Of a DNA stretch of 64,000 nt, positions 27,059 through 35,713 are shown in pieces. The DNA is taken from the NCBI RefSeq assembly GCF_003367375.1, contig NZ_CP031416.1, forward strand, positions 3,107,501-3,171,500, read 5' to 3'. How positions within the stretch are numbered: the first letter of the stretch is position 1; each line of letters opens with the position of its first letter. The notes under the pieces were generated by a model, which was not told where the DNA came from, searched no databases, and saw nothing but the letters and a program-made list of their open reading frames with translations. The translations under genes were made by a program, and so were the position numbers. This DNA is from Gallaecimonas mangrovi. GTDB lineage: Bacteria; Pseudomonadota; Gammaproteobacteria; Enterobacterales; Gallaecimonadaceae.

Positions 27059-28360
27059 ATGTTGATCATGTTGCAGCACATTCGCGCCCTACCCAAGGGC
27101 CATAAAATTTTAGTGACCGCCATCAGTGCCCTGCTGGCGCTGATGCTATTGACGCCCTCTGAAAAAGCGCAAGCCACCCGCGACAGCCACCTTAAAAAGC
27201 TGGAGGTGGGCCAGCGTTACCCGTTGCTGGTAGACATGCCAGCCGAACCGCTGGTGGAATCGGAGCAAAAGCCCAATTACGTTTGGCACACACAACAGGT
27301 GCGAAGTGGCGACAGCCTCGCCAAGCTCTTTAGCCGCGCCAAGCTCTCTGCACGTAGCCTTCATAACATGCTGCAAAGCTTGGGGGACAAGGCCAAACCC
27401 CTCACCGAACTTCGCCCAGGCGAGCAACTTGAATTCGCCCGGGCCGCCAGCGGCGAACTGCTGGCCATTCGCTACGCCCAAAGCCGTACCCATATCATTG
27501 ATGTGGTTAAAGACGGTGACAGCTATCAGCTAACCGAGAGCAACATCGCTATTGACCATCGCGAGCAGTTTGCCACCGGCACCATTAGCTCTAACTTTTG
27601 GAATGCCGGTGTTAGCGCCGGCCTCAGCCCGGCCATTATCGACGGCATTGCCAATATCCTTGGTTACGACATCGACTTCGCCTTAGAGCTTCGCCGCGGC
27701 GACAGCTTTGCGGTGCTTTATGAGCAAAACTATGTAGGTGGCGATTTAATTGCCGACGGTAATATTCTGGCGGTGACCTTTACCAACCAGGGTGAAACCT
27801 ACAACGCGGTGCGCCACAGCGACGGCAACTATTACACCGCCAATGGCAGTTCGGTACGCAAAGCCTTTTTGCGCTCACCGGTAAGCTACAAATACATCTC
27901 ATCGAGCTTCAACCCCAGACGCCTGCACCCGGTTACCGGCAGAGTGCGCCCCCACAACGGTATTGATTACGCCGCCGCTGTTGGTACCCCGGTTTATGCT
28001 TCCGGTGATGGCAGGGTGATAAAGTCAGGCTATTCAAGCCTTAACGGTAACTACGTTTTTATTAAGCACGGTGAGCAGTTCGTTACCAAATACCTGCACC
28101 TGTCCAAGCGCCTGGTTACATCGGGGCAGAAAGTGCGCCAAGGGCAAACCATTGGTAAAGTCGGCGCCACCGGCCGCGTTACCGGCCCGCACCTGCACTA
28201 CGAGTTTTTGGTCAACGGCGTGCATCGCAACCCACGCACCGTAAAATTGCCGGAAGCAGCTCCGGTGCCAAAGGCGCAATTAGCCGCTTTCAAGGCGCAA
28301 GCCAGCGAGTTACTGGCGCGGCTTAATAGCCAAAAACGCATTATGTTGGCGATGAAATAG
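27059..28360 (+). CDS. mepM: Murein DD-endopeptidase MepM-like (M23)
   Basis: A 433-residue cell-wall hydrolase. It has an N-terminal membrane anchor (residues 17-36), an OapA/LysM-like domain (WHTQQVRSGDSLAKLF, about 75-130), and a C-terminal LytM domain with the zinc ligands in HPVTGRVRPHNGIDYA and GPHLHYEF, which cuts peptide cross-links of murein. Length and order match E. coli MepM (440), needed for wall expansion. The start could be 27059 or 27068; no strong ribosome site tells them apart. It lies just before anmK, another wall-recycling gene, but a terminator separates them. Confidence 0.92.
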   Translation: MLIMLQHIRALPKGHKILVTAISALLALMLLTPSEKAQATRDSHLKKLEVGQRYPLLVDMPAEPLVESEQKPNYVWHTQQVRSGDSLAKLFSRAKLSARSLHNMLQSLGDKAKPLTELRPGEQLEFARAASGELLAIRYAQSRTHIIDVVKDGDSYQLTESNIAIDHREQFATGTISSNFWNAGVSAGLSPAIIDGIANILGYDIDFALELRRGDSFAVLYEQNYVGGDLIADGNILAVTFTNQGETYNAVRHSDGNYYTANGSSVRKAFLRSPVSYKYISSSFNPRRLHPVTGRVRPHNGIDYAAAVGTPVYASGDGRVIKSGYSSLNGNYVFIKHGEQFVTKYLHLSKRLVTSGQKVRQGQTIGKVGATGRVTGPHLHYEFLVNGVHRNPRTVKLPEAAPVPKAQLAAFKAQASELLARLNSQKRIMLAMK

Positions 28361-28380
28361 TCGTTGTCTGAACCAGTTCA

Positions 28381-28412
28381 CAACGCCCGCACAATGCGGG
28401 CGTTGTTGTTTC
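28381..28412 (+). terminator. Terminator after mepM
   Basis: The arms CAACGCCCGC and GCGGGCGTTG with a 5-base loop, followed by TTGTTTCG. It is GC-rich with a moderate T tract. Confidence 0.75.
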
Positions 28413-28487
28413 GTGGTTAGCTGCATAAAACGGTGTCTCGGGGTATGCTGAGACCAATAAAAACCCTGCCTGAGAAAGGGAGATGCC

Positions 28488-29558
28488 ATGAGCCTATACA
28501 TTGGCTTGATGAGCGGCACCAGCATGGACGGTATCGATGCAGTGCTGGTCGATTTTAAAGCGCCAACACCCACCTTGCTGGCCACCCATTTAGAACCCCT
28601 GCCCAGTAAACTCTGTGAAGGGCTGCATCAGCTTTGCCAGCCGGGTAGTGACGACTTAGATGCGGTAATGAGCCTAAGCCTGGCCTTCGCCCAAACGTCA
28701 GCGCAGGCAGTAAAAAATCTTTTAGCCAAAACCGAGATAACGGCCGAGCAAATTCGCGCCATTGGCAGCCACGGCCAAACCATTCGCCACCGCCCGCAAT
28801 GGGGCTTTAGCGCGCAGATTGGCGACGCTGCCACTTTGGCGGTTGCAACCGGTATTGATGTTATCAGCAACTTTCGCATGAAAGACCTGGCATTAGGCGG
28901 CCAAGGCGCCCCCTTGGTACCGGCCTTTCATAAAGCCATGTTAAAAAGTGACGCGGTGCTCAATATCGGCGGCATTGCCAACATCACCTATCTGGGTGAA
29001 AAGGTCTGCGGCTTTGATACCGGCCCCGGTAATACCCTGATGGACGCCTGGATGCGCCGCCACCATGGCCAGCCCTTCGACCATAACGGCCAGTTTGCCG
29101 CCAGTGGTCAGGTGCTGCCGGCGTTACTTGCAAAATTACTGGCCGAGCCGTATTTTGCCGAGCCCTGGCCCAAATCAACCGGCCGCGAGCTTTTCCACCT
29201 CGACTGGCTCGACAGCTTTTTAACCGGCAACGAAGCCCCTGCCGACGTGCAAGCTACCTTGCTGGAATTAACGGTACAAAGTGTCGCTTTACACTTAGAT
29301 AAGCTGGGCGTTACCGGCGAAGTGGCGGTTTGTGGCGGCGGCGCCCAAAACCCGCAGCTAATGCAGGCGTTAAAAAGCCGCTTGCCTGCACTGCACTGGA
29401 GCACAACCGACCAGCAAGGTTTGCCGGGTGACTGGCTGGAAGCCATGGCCTTTGCCTGGCTGGCTCGACAATTTACCTTGGGGCTGGCCGGCAATCTGCC
29501 AGAAGCCACCGGCGCCAAACGCCCCACCATATTGGGACAACTGACCAAAGCCTGCTAA
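28488..29558 (+). CDS. anmK: Anhydro-N-acetylmuramic acid kinase
   Basis: A 356-residue ASKHA-fold kinase that opens and phosphorylates 1,6-anhydro-MurNAc to MurNAc-6-phosphate during murein recycling. It starts with YIGLMSGTSMDGIDAVLVDF, has GSHGQTIRH, NIGGIANITYL, GFDTGPGNTLMD with the catalytic Asp, and VCGGGAQNPQLM. Length is close to E. coli AnmK. GGGAG precedes the ATG. The mksFEB genes follow after only 16 bases, so they may be read from the same transcript. Confidence 0.96.
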   Translation: MSLYIGLMSGTSMDGIDAVLVDFKAPTPTLLATHLEPLPSKLCEGLHQLCQPGSDDLDAVMSLSLAFAQTSAQAVKNLLAKTEITAEQIRAIGSHGQTIRHRPQWGFSAQIGDAATLAVATGIDVISNFRMKDLALGGQGAPLVPAFHKAMLKSDAVLNIGGIANITYLGEKVCGFDTGPGNTLMDAWMRRHHGQPFDHNGQFAASGQVLPALLAKLLAEPYFAEPWPKSTGRELFHLDWLDSFLTGNEAPADVQATLLELTVQSVALHLDKLGVTGEVAVCGGGAQNPQLMQALKSRLPALHWSTTDQQGLPGDWLEAMAFAWLARQFTLGLAGNLPEATGAKRPTILGQLTKAC

Positions 29559-29574
29559 CGGGCTGAGAGACTGC

Positions 29575-30795
29575 ATGCATCACCCCAGTAAAATCATACG
29601 TTTACTTGCCGAGCATTGGCTTATCTTCGAAAAGGTGGTTGAACGCTTCGGTTTTAGCCCCTTTAGTTTTCAAGACTTGCAGGGCATTTTCCGCCAGCAA
29701 AACCCGGATTGGGGCCACGAAAAGCTCTTTAAAGAAGCCGAAAAGCTGCTGAGCCTGGACCTGGTGTTACCGCTGCCCAAATCCAGCCTGCTGGAAATGA
29801 ATGGCGCCGTGTTTGAGTTCGTCCAGTATCTGGTCAAAGAACACCAATTAGGACTGGCTGGCGAAATTGAAGCGCAACTGGAAGAAGTTGGCCGCTTAAG
29901 CGCCAAGCTCGAAGAAAGTTTAGAGAGCTTAGATGGCGAAGACAGCCGCCGTTACCTGCGCCGCATCGACAATCTGGTGCGCAAGGTGGCAGGCCAGTTT
30001 AAAGACAACGAAGGGGCAATTTATCGCCTGGCGGAAACCGCAAAAACCCAAACGGGCCTGTCCCTTAACCACCGCTACCAGTTGGTATTGGATGCCTTCG
30101 ACGACTACATCGAACCGATGGTGGATATGCTCGACACCAATGGCCGTTTTGCCCAAGCGCTGGACGCCCTGGCGGTGAACCTGCATTACCAGCATCGTCG
30201 CCTGGAAAAATCTGGCCATCTGTTTGAGGTACGTAACGGCCTGTTGTTACTGCGAACCCGTATCTTGGTACTGTTTAATGAAGGCCGTGAAAGCCTGCGC
30301 CGCGCTTCTGATCTGTTGCTGCCACTACGCCAAGAGCTGCGTAAAAATACCCTTATTGCCAAAGCCGCTTCCACCCTCTTGGGTGAAGTGCGCAAAAAAG
30401 GCCTGGAGCGGGCACTAACGGCCATGCCGGTCATTGCCTCAGACAACCAGCGCCGCGCCTTGGCCAGCCAAAGCCAGCTATTGGCCTACCTAGGTGAAAT
30501 AGCCGATTACAAAGAAGAAGAGGTGGTGCTACCAGACGATGACGACATCGCGCCGCCCAGCCACTTGCACCTGCCCGACCCGCAGCAGGTGCAGCACGCC
30601 TTTAACGCCTCTAAACAACCCAGCGCCATTCACTGGCTGCTTGAGAGCTACCCAGAATTGGCCGCAGACGAACTTTTACACCTTTATCAGCACATTCAGC
30701 TTAAGGCCGAAGCGCCCCATGGCCAGATGCAAACCCTGGCACTGAACGACTGCACCATTCAACTTCATCCGCTGGAGATCCGCCATGCAGATTGA
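29575..30795 (+). CDS. mksF: Condensin kleisin subunit MksF
   Basis: A 406-residue protein that I identify mainly by its place before mksE and mksB and by its shape. It is largely helical with an N-terminal winged-helix-like part (residues 1-85), heptad-rich segments near 95-150 and 215-290, and an acidic C-terminal stretch with DDDDIAPPSHLHLPDP near residue 320. MukF/MksF-type kleisins bridge the SMC heads and bind MksE. Its stop overlaps the mksE start by 11 bases, typical for condensin operons of the MukBEF/MksBEF type. Confidence 0.8.
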   Translation: MHHPSKIIRLLAEHWLIFEKVVERFGFSPFSFQDLQGIFRQQNPDWGHEKLFKEAEKLLSLDLVLPLPKSSLLEMNGAVFEFVQYLVKEHQLGLAGEIEAQLEEVGRLSAKLEESLESLDGEDSRRYLRRIDNLVRKVAGQFKDNEGAIYRLAETAKTQTGLSLNHRYQLVLDAFDDYIEPMVDMLDTNGRFAQALDALAVNLHYQHRRLEKSGHLFEVRNGLLLLRTRILVLFNEGRESLRRASDLLLPLRQELRKNTLIAKAASTLLGEVRKKGLERALTAMPVIASDNQRRALASQSQLLAYLGEIADYKEEEVVLPDDDDIAPPSHLHLPDPQQVQHAFNASKQPSAIHWLLESYPELAADELLHLYQHIQLKAEAPHGQMQTLALNDCTIQLHPLEIRHAD

Positions 30796-31318
30796 TTTGG
30801 CCGAACTCAAGGCCCTAGAAGACATTCACCGTAAACTGGCTGCCGGTTACCACTTGAGTGAAACCGAGCCGGGCCTGTGGCTGGAACTGAGCGCCCAACA
30901 TGACGCCTATGCCGCCCTTTTCGCCGCCCTTGGCTACCAATTGGTGCATGACGAACGTGGCTTTTTCTATTTCGACACACCGGAAACCTCGGTCAACATG
31001 TCGAAAACGTCCCAGTGGTTCGCCCTCACCCTGTATTGCCTGGTGGAAGACTACGCCGATGCCGGCAAGGATCCGGTCAACGCCCTGTTTGATAACGTTT
31101 TAGGGTTTAACGACATGGACGCGCTGGTCAGCCGCCACTTGCCGCTGTTTGAGCAGCTCAACGTGCAAAGCGCCTCTGATTTACGCAAAGAAGTCTTTAA
31201 CCGCATGGTGCGCCTGGGCTTTGCCCGGGAAGAAGCCGATGGTTTTAAGCTGTTGGCCCCTTGCCACCGTTTTCTAGACGCCGCCCTGGCCCTGACCGAG
31301 GAAAAAGTTGATGTCTGA
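30785..31318 (+). CDS. mksE: Condensin subunit MksE
   Basis: A 177-residue, mostly helical protein with winged-helix features (LEDIHRKLAAGYHLSE at the start, VFNRMVRLGFAREEADGF near residue 140). Size, position between mksF and mksB, and short overlaps on both sides identify it as the MksE (MukE-like) accessory subunit, which binds the kleisin and DNA. It overlaps mksB by 8 bases (ATGTCTGA). Confidence 0.8.
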   Translation: MQIDLAELKALEDIHRKLAAGYHLSETEPGLWLELSAQHDAYAALFAALGYQLVHDERGFFYFDTPETSVNMSKTSQWFALTLYCLVEDYADAGKDPVNALFDNVLGFNDMDALVSRHLPLFEQLNVQSASDLRKEVFNRMVRLGFAREEADGFKLLAPCHRFLDAALALTEEKVDV

Positions 31319-34127
31319 ACTTCGTTACGGCCTGACCAAGCTGGCACTGCTGAATACCGCAGGCTACGGCAAATGTGTGTTGCCGCTGGATAAATCGGTG
31401 TCGGTCTGCGCGCCGAACAACACCGGTAAATCGTCGGTGATCAACGCCCTGCAATTTCCGCTGATTAACGACATGCGGCTGACCGAGTGGGACGGCCACA
31501 GCTTTGAAGAAACCCGCAAATTTTATTTCTCTACCGACCGCTCATACGTGCTCTTAGAAGCCAGGTTGCCAGGGGATCGCGCCATGACCATTGGCGTGGC
31601 CGGCCGCGGCAAAGCCAGCGGTTATCAATATCAGTATTTTTGCTATGAAGGCCCTTTGGATTTGGGGGACTACATGGACGGTAAAACCATACTGCCCTAC
31701 GGCAAACTGATTGAGCGCCTGCACCAATACGGCCGTATTCCCCAGGAATTAAAAGCTTCTGAACTCAATGCCTTATTAACCGGTGGCGCCAGCCCGTACG
31801 ACCACCTGGCCATGAAGCTTATCCCGCTTAATAACGTCTCGGACGCACCGGTTTATAAAGAAATTTTCCGGCGGATGCTGAATCTGCATAAGCTCACCGC
31901 CCAAGACGTTAAAGGCTTTATGCTCAAGGTCTTTGACCGGCATTTTTCCAATGCCCGCATCGATTTCTTGGCGGTTTGGCACAATGCCTTTGACCGGGTA
32001 AACCGCATGCGCGCCCAGCTGTTGGCCATGGAAAAAGAAGGCGAAGCCATTAGCGCCCTGGAAAACCTGCTAGATAGCCGCGCCGTGCTAAAAGGCAAAC
32101 TGGCCGCCTACCAACCCAAGCTCGATGAAGCCTTGGTGCAATGGCATGACCACATGGAAGAAAAGCACCATGAGCTAACGTATAAGCGCGGCACCTTAAG
32201 CGAGGAAAAAGCCGGCCTTAAAGACAAGTTTGGCTTTTTGCAAAACCAAATGCTGGACCTAGGCGGCACCAAAACCAGCCTTGGCCAGTGGCTGGACGAA
32301 TACAATGCCCTTTACCAAGACTTTGCCCTGGTAGACGAGCCGACTCTTAAAGCCAACATCGACAGCCTCAAGGCCGAATACGAAGAGTTGGTAGGCCTGC
32401 TGGCATCAGCCAAGGCGCAGCCCATGTCGGCTATTGAGCGGCGCATCAAAGACCTTCGCCGCCAGCTCACCTCCAACAAGCTGCAATTTAAAAACCTCGA
32501 GTACAACCTCTATTCCAGGCTGCGCGAAGACTTGGCACCAGGGGAAATGGCCGAGGTCAGTAAACTGCTTAACCCCGACCTACTGGCGCTTTCTACCGCC
32601 AAGGGCGGCGAAGTTGCAATCACCGATGACGGTGCCTTCGGCGACTTCTTGGAAGCAGTGGCCGATGCCATCAAGGGCCAGCTGATGCAGCTGCCGGGGG
32701 CAACGGTCGATTTAAGCCATCTGCATTCGGCGCAGTTCTCCGCCAGTGAAGACAAACTGCAATTAAAAGAAACCATCGACCAGCAAGAAGCTGAGCTTCA
32801 GCAACTGAATGTTCAGCTAAAAGTGGCACAAGACTTAGAAGCCAAGCTGGCCGAAAAAAGTGCTCTTGAGCGGCAAGTGGAAGAAGAACAAGCCGCCCTG
32901 CGTGCCTTTAAACGCTTTCAGGAAATGCAGGCTCTTTATCCCGAGCGCCAAGCCCAGTTTGACACCCTGGCCGAAGAAGAAGCGGCCCTTCGCGAGCAGC
33001 TCGAAGAACTCAGGGCCATGGAAAGCCGCCTGAATGACCAGCTGATGCAGCTCAAGGTCACCGAAGAGCAATTCAAACGCCAAGGCGAAACCTTGAACCG
33101 GGTCAAAGGCCAGCGCATTGATGACCAGCTCGACCTTATCAGCGGCCGTGCCACGCCTTACATGATTGATATTCGCCTGGATATGGACGCGCTAAGTGAA
33201 AGCGTGGAGCACTTTAACCGCGAATGCCGGGAGCTGCGTGACCACGATTTAGGAATAACCAACACCTACATGCACCTTTTCAAGCAGGGTATTAGCCAGT
33301 TTGACGGTGAGCCAGACGAAGAAACCCGCTGCATGAAGCTCATTAACAGCTTCCATAACCTGCCGGCAGAGCGGGAAGTCATTGCCCGTCAGGCCCGCGC
33401 CGCACTGGTGGACGTGGCGGGGACGTTAAGCTCGCTGCGTGACGACTTGCACCGCTTGCATGGCGAAATGGACCGCTTTAACCAAGGCATTACCCGCCAC
33501 CCTATTTCCAACCTCAAAGGCTTTAAAATTGAGGTGGTCGACCGGCCGCAACTGGTGCAACACATCGACACCATACTGGAAACCTCAAAAACCTATGAAG
33601 CGGGCCAAAGCTTTGATTTACTGGATTTAAACCAGCCAAGCGACGACAAAGCCCTTAGCGAAGCCAAAGATTATCTGATTAAAGTGGGCACCGAAGCGGC
33701 CGGCCTGACCCTGGATGACCTTTTCGATATTCGCTTTAAAGTCACCGACCGCAGCGGCAACACCGACTCGTTCGATAAAATTGACTCAGCAGGCTCTAAC
33801 GGCACCCGGATCACCATTAAGCTGTTATGCGGCATGCTCTTTATCCGCCAACTGCTCAATGAAAAAGAGCGGGGCCTATACAGTATTCCGCTGTATATCG
33901 ACGAAGCGGCAGATATTGACCCGGCTAACCAGCGCGCCATTATCGACACCGCCCACCACTTTGGCTTTGTGCCGATTTTCGCCTCAGTAAAACCGCAGAT
34001 CTCCTGCGACATCGTGGTGCCCATTCGCACCACTCGCGATGGCACCGTCAACCTGGTGGAAGAAAAAGACTGGATTTTTGTTGAAGCCAAGGCCAGCGAT
34101 AACGAAACGGCCCTTGAAGAGGCCTGA
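31311..34127 (+). CDS. mksB: SMC-like condensin ATPase MksB
   Basis: A 938-residue SMC-type ATPase that compacts chromosomal DNA. It has an N-terminal head with Walker A CAPNNTGKSSVIN (residues 34-46), two coiled-coil arms (about 270-340 and 480-620) around a hinge, and a C-terminal head with GSNGTRITIKLL and Walker B LYIDEAADID. It is much shorter than MukB (about 1480) and of the size of Pseudomonas MksB; its first lines (RYGLTKLALLNTAGYG) recall those proteins. No MksG/JetD-like TOPRIM nuclease gene follows, so this is the chromosomal Mks type, not a plasmid-targeting Wadjet system. The ATG at 31311 is used. Confidence 0.88.
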   Translation: MSELRYGLTKLALLNTAGYGKCVLPLDKSVSVCAPNNTGKSSVINALQFPLINDMRLTEWDGHSFEETRKFYFSTDRSYVLLEARLPGDRAMTIGVAGRGKASGYQYQYFCYEGPLDLGDYMDGKTILPYGKLIERLHQYGRIPQELKASELNALLTGGASPYDHLAMKLIPLNNVSDAPVYKEIFRRMLNLHKLTAQDVKGFMLKVFDRHFSNARIDFLAVWHNAFDRVNRMRAQLLAMEKEGEAISALENLLDSRAVLKGKLAAYQPKLDEALVQWHDHMEEKHHELTYKRGTLSEEKAGLKDKFGFLQNQMLDLGGTKTSLGQWLDEYNALYQDFALVDEPTLKANIDSLKAEYEELVGLLASAKAQPMSAIERRIKDLRRQLTSNKLQFKNLEYNLYSRLREDLAPGEMAEVSKLLNPDLLALSTAKGGEVAITDDGAFGDFLEAVADAIKGQLMQLPGATVDLSHLHSAQFSASEDKLQLKETIDQQEAELQQLNVQLKVAQDLEAKLAEKSALERQVEEEQAALRAFKRFQEMQALYPERQAQFDTLAEEEAALREQLEELRAMESRLNDQLMQLKVTEEQFKRQGETLNRVKGQRIDDQLDLISGRATPYMIDIRLDMDALSESVEHFNRECRELRDHDLGITNTYMHLFKQGISQFDGEPDEETRCMKLINSFHNLPAEREVIARQARAALVDVAGTLSSLRDDLHRLHGEMDRFNQGITRHPISNLKGFKIEVVDRPQLVQHIDTILETSKTYEAGQSFDLLDLNQPSDDKALSEAKDYLIKVGTEAAGLTLDDLFDIRFKVTDRSGNTDSFDKIDSAGSNGTRITIKLLCGMLFIRQLLNEKERGLYSIPLYIDEAADIDPANQRAIIDTAHHFGFVPIFASVKPQISCDIVVPIRTTRDGTVNLVEEKDWIFVEAKASDNETALEEA

Positions 34128-34159
34128 GTAAAAAAGCCGCCCTATGGCGGCTTTTTTAC
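34128..34159. terminator. Bidirectional terminator, mksB and argD
   Basis: The arms GTAAAAAAGCCGCC and GGCGGCTTTTTTAC are a perfect 14-bp inverted repeat around CTAT. It ends both convergent genes. Confidence 0.9.
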
Positions 34160-35319
34160 TGATGAAACAATCCGTCCAATATGGCTAACGCCTCAGCGAT
34201 TTGCGCTTCGCTAATGTTAAGGGCGGGCATAAAACGCAGGGTGTTGGGGCGCGGCGCGTTAATCAGTAACCCCGCTGCCATGGCTTTTTCCACCAAAACA
34301 TTCGCGTTAACCTCGCCGGTATTTAGCGCCAGCAACAGGCCCTGACCACGCACTTCGCCAAGGCCGTATTTTTGGCTTAGCGCTTCTAGCCCCGCCCATA
34401 GCTGGCGGCTGCGCTCGTTCACCTCATCCAAAAAGCCCGGCGCTGTTACCGCGTTTAGCATCGCCAGGCCAACAGCGCACATCAGTGGATTGCCACTAAA
34501 GGTGCCGCCCTGGTCACCGTATTCAAAGCAGCTAATGGTTTTATCGATGAGCATCGCCGACAGCGGCACACCGCCGCCAAGACCTTTGGCCAGGGTCATG
34601 ATGTGCGGTTTGATGCCATGGTGCTGGTAGGCAAAGAGTTTGCCGGTGCGGCCAATGCCGGTTTGTACCTCGTCGACGATCAAAAGCAGGTTGTTCGCCT
34701 CACAAAGCTGCTGCAAACCGCGAAGAAAGGCAGCCGTTGCCGGTATAACTCCTGCCTCACCTTGAATAGGCTCTAGCATTACGGCAACGGTGGCATCATC
34801 AATGGCGGCCTTAACCGCCGCCAAGTCATTAAAAGGCACCTTGATGAAGCCCGGCACCTTGGGCTCGAACAGCTTTTCAAAAGCCGGTTTGCCGCACGCT
34901 GACATGGTGGCGAGGGTGCGGCCATGAAAGCCGCCTTCAAAGGTAATGATTTTAAAGGCGCCCTTTTTGTGTTTTTCACCCCAGCGCCGGGCCAGCTTAA
35001 TGGCCCCTTCGTTGGCCTCGGCGCCACTGGAGGCAAAGAACACTTGGTCGAATACTGAGTGCGCCACCAAGGTATTGGCAAGTTTTAGCAACGGCTCGTT
35101 ATAAAAGCCGGGGCTGGCGTTAACCAGGGTTGCCGCTTGCTCGGCCAGCGCCTGTTGCATCACCGCCGGGCAATGGCCAAGGGTATTGACCGCCCAGCCC
35201 TGGATAAGGTCCAAGTAGCTTTGGCCCTGGCTGTCAAAAAGGTAGCTTCCCTGGCCTTTCACAAAAAGCTGCTTGGGCTTTTTGGCAACAGGAATAAGCG
35301 CTGCAAAATCACGGTGCAT
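34156..35319 (-). CDS. argD: Acetylornithine aminotransferase
   Basis: A 387-residue class III PLP aminotransferase. It contains [36 protein letters not shown], the [12 protein letters not shown] motif, the PLP lysine in TLAKGLGGG, and [12 protein letters not shown]. It resembles the acetylornithine transaminase type of beta-proteobacteria and Xanthomonas ([13 protein letters not shown]) more than E. coli ArgD. AGGAGG lies 7 bases before the ATG at 35319. The leader upstream (see the separate entries) carries an arginine-rich mini-frame, a terminator and an ArgR-box match, which independently supports an arginine-pathway role. It would act in step 4 of arginine synthesis, and perhaps in lysine synthesis. 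Confidence 0.88.
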   Translation of the reverse strand: MHRDFAALIPVAKKPKQLFVKGQGSYLFDSQGQSYLDLIQGWAVNTLGHCPAVMQQALAEQAATLVNASPGFYNEPLLKLANTLVAHSVFDQVFFASSGAEANEGAIKLARRWGEKHKKGAFKIITFEGGFHGRTLATMSACGKPAFEKLFEPKVPGFIKVPFNDLAAVKAAIDDATVAVMLEPIQGEAGVIPATAAFLRGLQQLCEANNLLLIVDEVQTGIGRTGKLFAYQHHGIKPHIMTLAKGLGGGVPLSAMLIDKTISCFEYGDQGGTFSGNPLMCAVGLAMLNAVTAPGFLDEVNERSRQLWAGLEALSQKYGLGEVRGQGLLLALNTGEVNANVLVEKAMAAGLLINAPRPNTLRFMPALNISEAQIAEALAILDGLFHQ

Positions 35320-35337
35320 TTCATTGCCTCCTGGCAA

Positions 35338-35365
35338 TAAAAAACCGCAGCAACGGCTGCGGTTT
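35338..35365 (-). terminator. Attenuator terminator in the argD leader
   Basis: Read on the minus strand, AAACCGCAGC and GCTGCGGTTT pair around CGTT. Six U then A-U-U follow, ending just before the argD AGGAGG. It is a textbook intrinsic terminator lying upstream of the gene it would silence. Its upstream arm (35356-35364) can pair instead with the leader sequence at 35386-35394, which would prevent termination. Confidence 0.85.
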
Positions 35366-35377
35366 GGTCAGTAACAG

Positions 35378-35421
35378 ACAGCCTTAACCGCAGCGCCGCA
35401 AGCGGCGTCGGTTAAGGCTGT
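35378..35421 (-). promoter_or_regulatory. Protector (1:2) hairpin and antiterminator segment of the argD attenuator
   Basis: The 13-base arms at 35409-35421 and 35378-35390 are perfect inverted repeats (ACAGCCTTAACCG on the minus strand). Between them is a second 6-bp stem, CGCCGC/GCGGCG (35394-35399 with 35402-35407). Part of the downstream arm (GCTGCGGTT, 35386-35394) is also exactly complementary to the terminator's upstream arm. The 1:2, 2:3 and 3:4 pairings are therefore mutually exclusive. Confidence 0.85.
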
Positions 35422-35449
35422 GGCTACACATAACGGGTGCGATATTCAT
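35384..35449 (-). CDS. Arginine-rich leader peptide of argD (ArgL-like)
   Basis: A 21-codon frame (ATG at 35449, stop at 35384-35386) too short for routine gene callers. Its C-terminal part reads NRRRLRRCG, so five of six consecutive codons (CGA CGC CGC TTG CGG CGC) are arginine. These codons lie inside the first arm and loop of the protector hairpin. A GGA sits 5 bases before the ATG, giving a weak ribosome site. A ribosome slowed by lack of charged tRNA-Arg would hold the hairpin open and allow the antiterminator. A ribosome reaching the stop would cover the antiterminator segment and let the terminator form. Inference from sequence; not shown here. Confidence 0.75.
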   Translation of the reverse strand: MNIAPVMCSHSLNRRRLRRCG

Positions 35450-35473
35450 AGCGTTCCATCATTAACTCGAAAG

Positions 35474-35508
35474 AATATAAAATCAATATATTCAAATAAA
35501 AATTCATA
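35474..35508 (-). promoter_or_regulatory. argD promoter with an ArgR-box match
   Basis: On the minus strand TATATT (35474-35479) is a good -10 box, with a poor -35 (TTTTTA, 35497-35502) 17 bases upstream. The 18-base stretch 35491-35508 fits the E. coli ARG-box pattern wNTGAATwwwwATTCANw at all but two positions. The box covers the -35, so an arginine repressor bound here would block RNA polymerase. Predicted start of transcription is about 15-20 bases before the leader ATG. Confidence 0.55.
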
Positions 35509-35713
35509 CCGGCATTTTGTAAGCGGCAGCTCACAGAATAAAATAATCCTTTTATTACACTCGCTTGAGCCTCTTGCGCTTACCACAAACTCACCTAGGC
35601 TAAACAAATCATCAGCGAGGCTTAGCCACGTAGCTAAGGCCCATGTCAGCAGCACGCAGCACTTTTGTATGCCAACCGCAACCGCCAGAGACGACTTGCC
35701 CGGAGATGACTTC
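35509..35713. other. Gene-free stretch between the argD promoter and the patatin gene
   Basis: About 200 bp that should hold the patatin promoter. The plus-strand reading frame is open here but has no ribosome site or recognisable protein until the ATG at 35714. I see no hairpin, repeat or clear promoter. Confidence 0.4.

Noticed and set aside
29575-34127. Wadjet (JetABCD) anti-plasmid system.
   Set aside because: The fourth gene (nuclease JetD/MksG) is absent; a terminator and the convergent argD follow mksB.
35413-35457. A second leader frame starting ATGGAACGC on the minus strand, ending in TAG before the first hairpin arm.
   Set aside because: It has three Arg and three Tyr codons, but it stops before the hairpin, so it could not control the pairing in the classical way. 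The overlapping NRRRLRRC frame fits much better.
35420-35713. A 98-codon N-terminal extension of the patatin protein.
   Set aside because: It overlaps the argD leader, has no homology visible, and a GGAG-ATG start at 35714 gives a normal patatin N-terminus.
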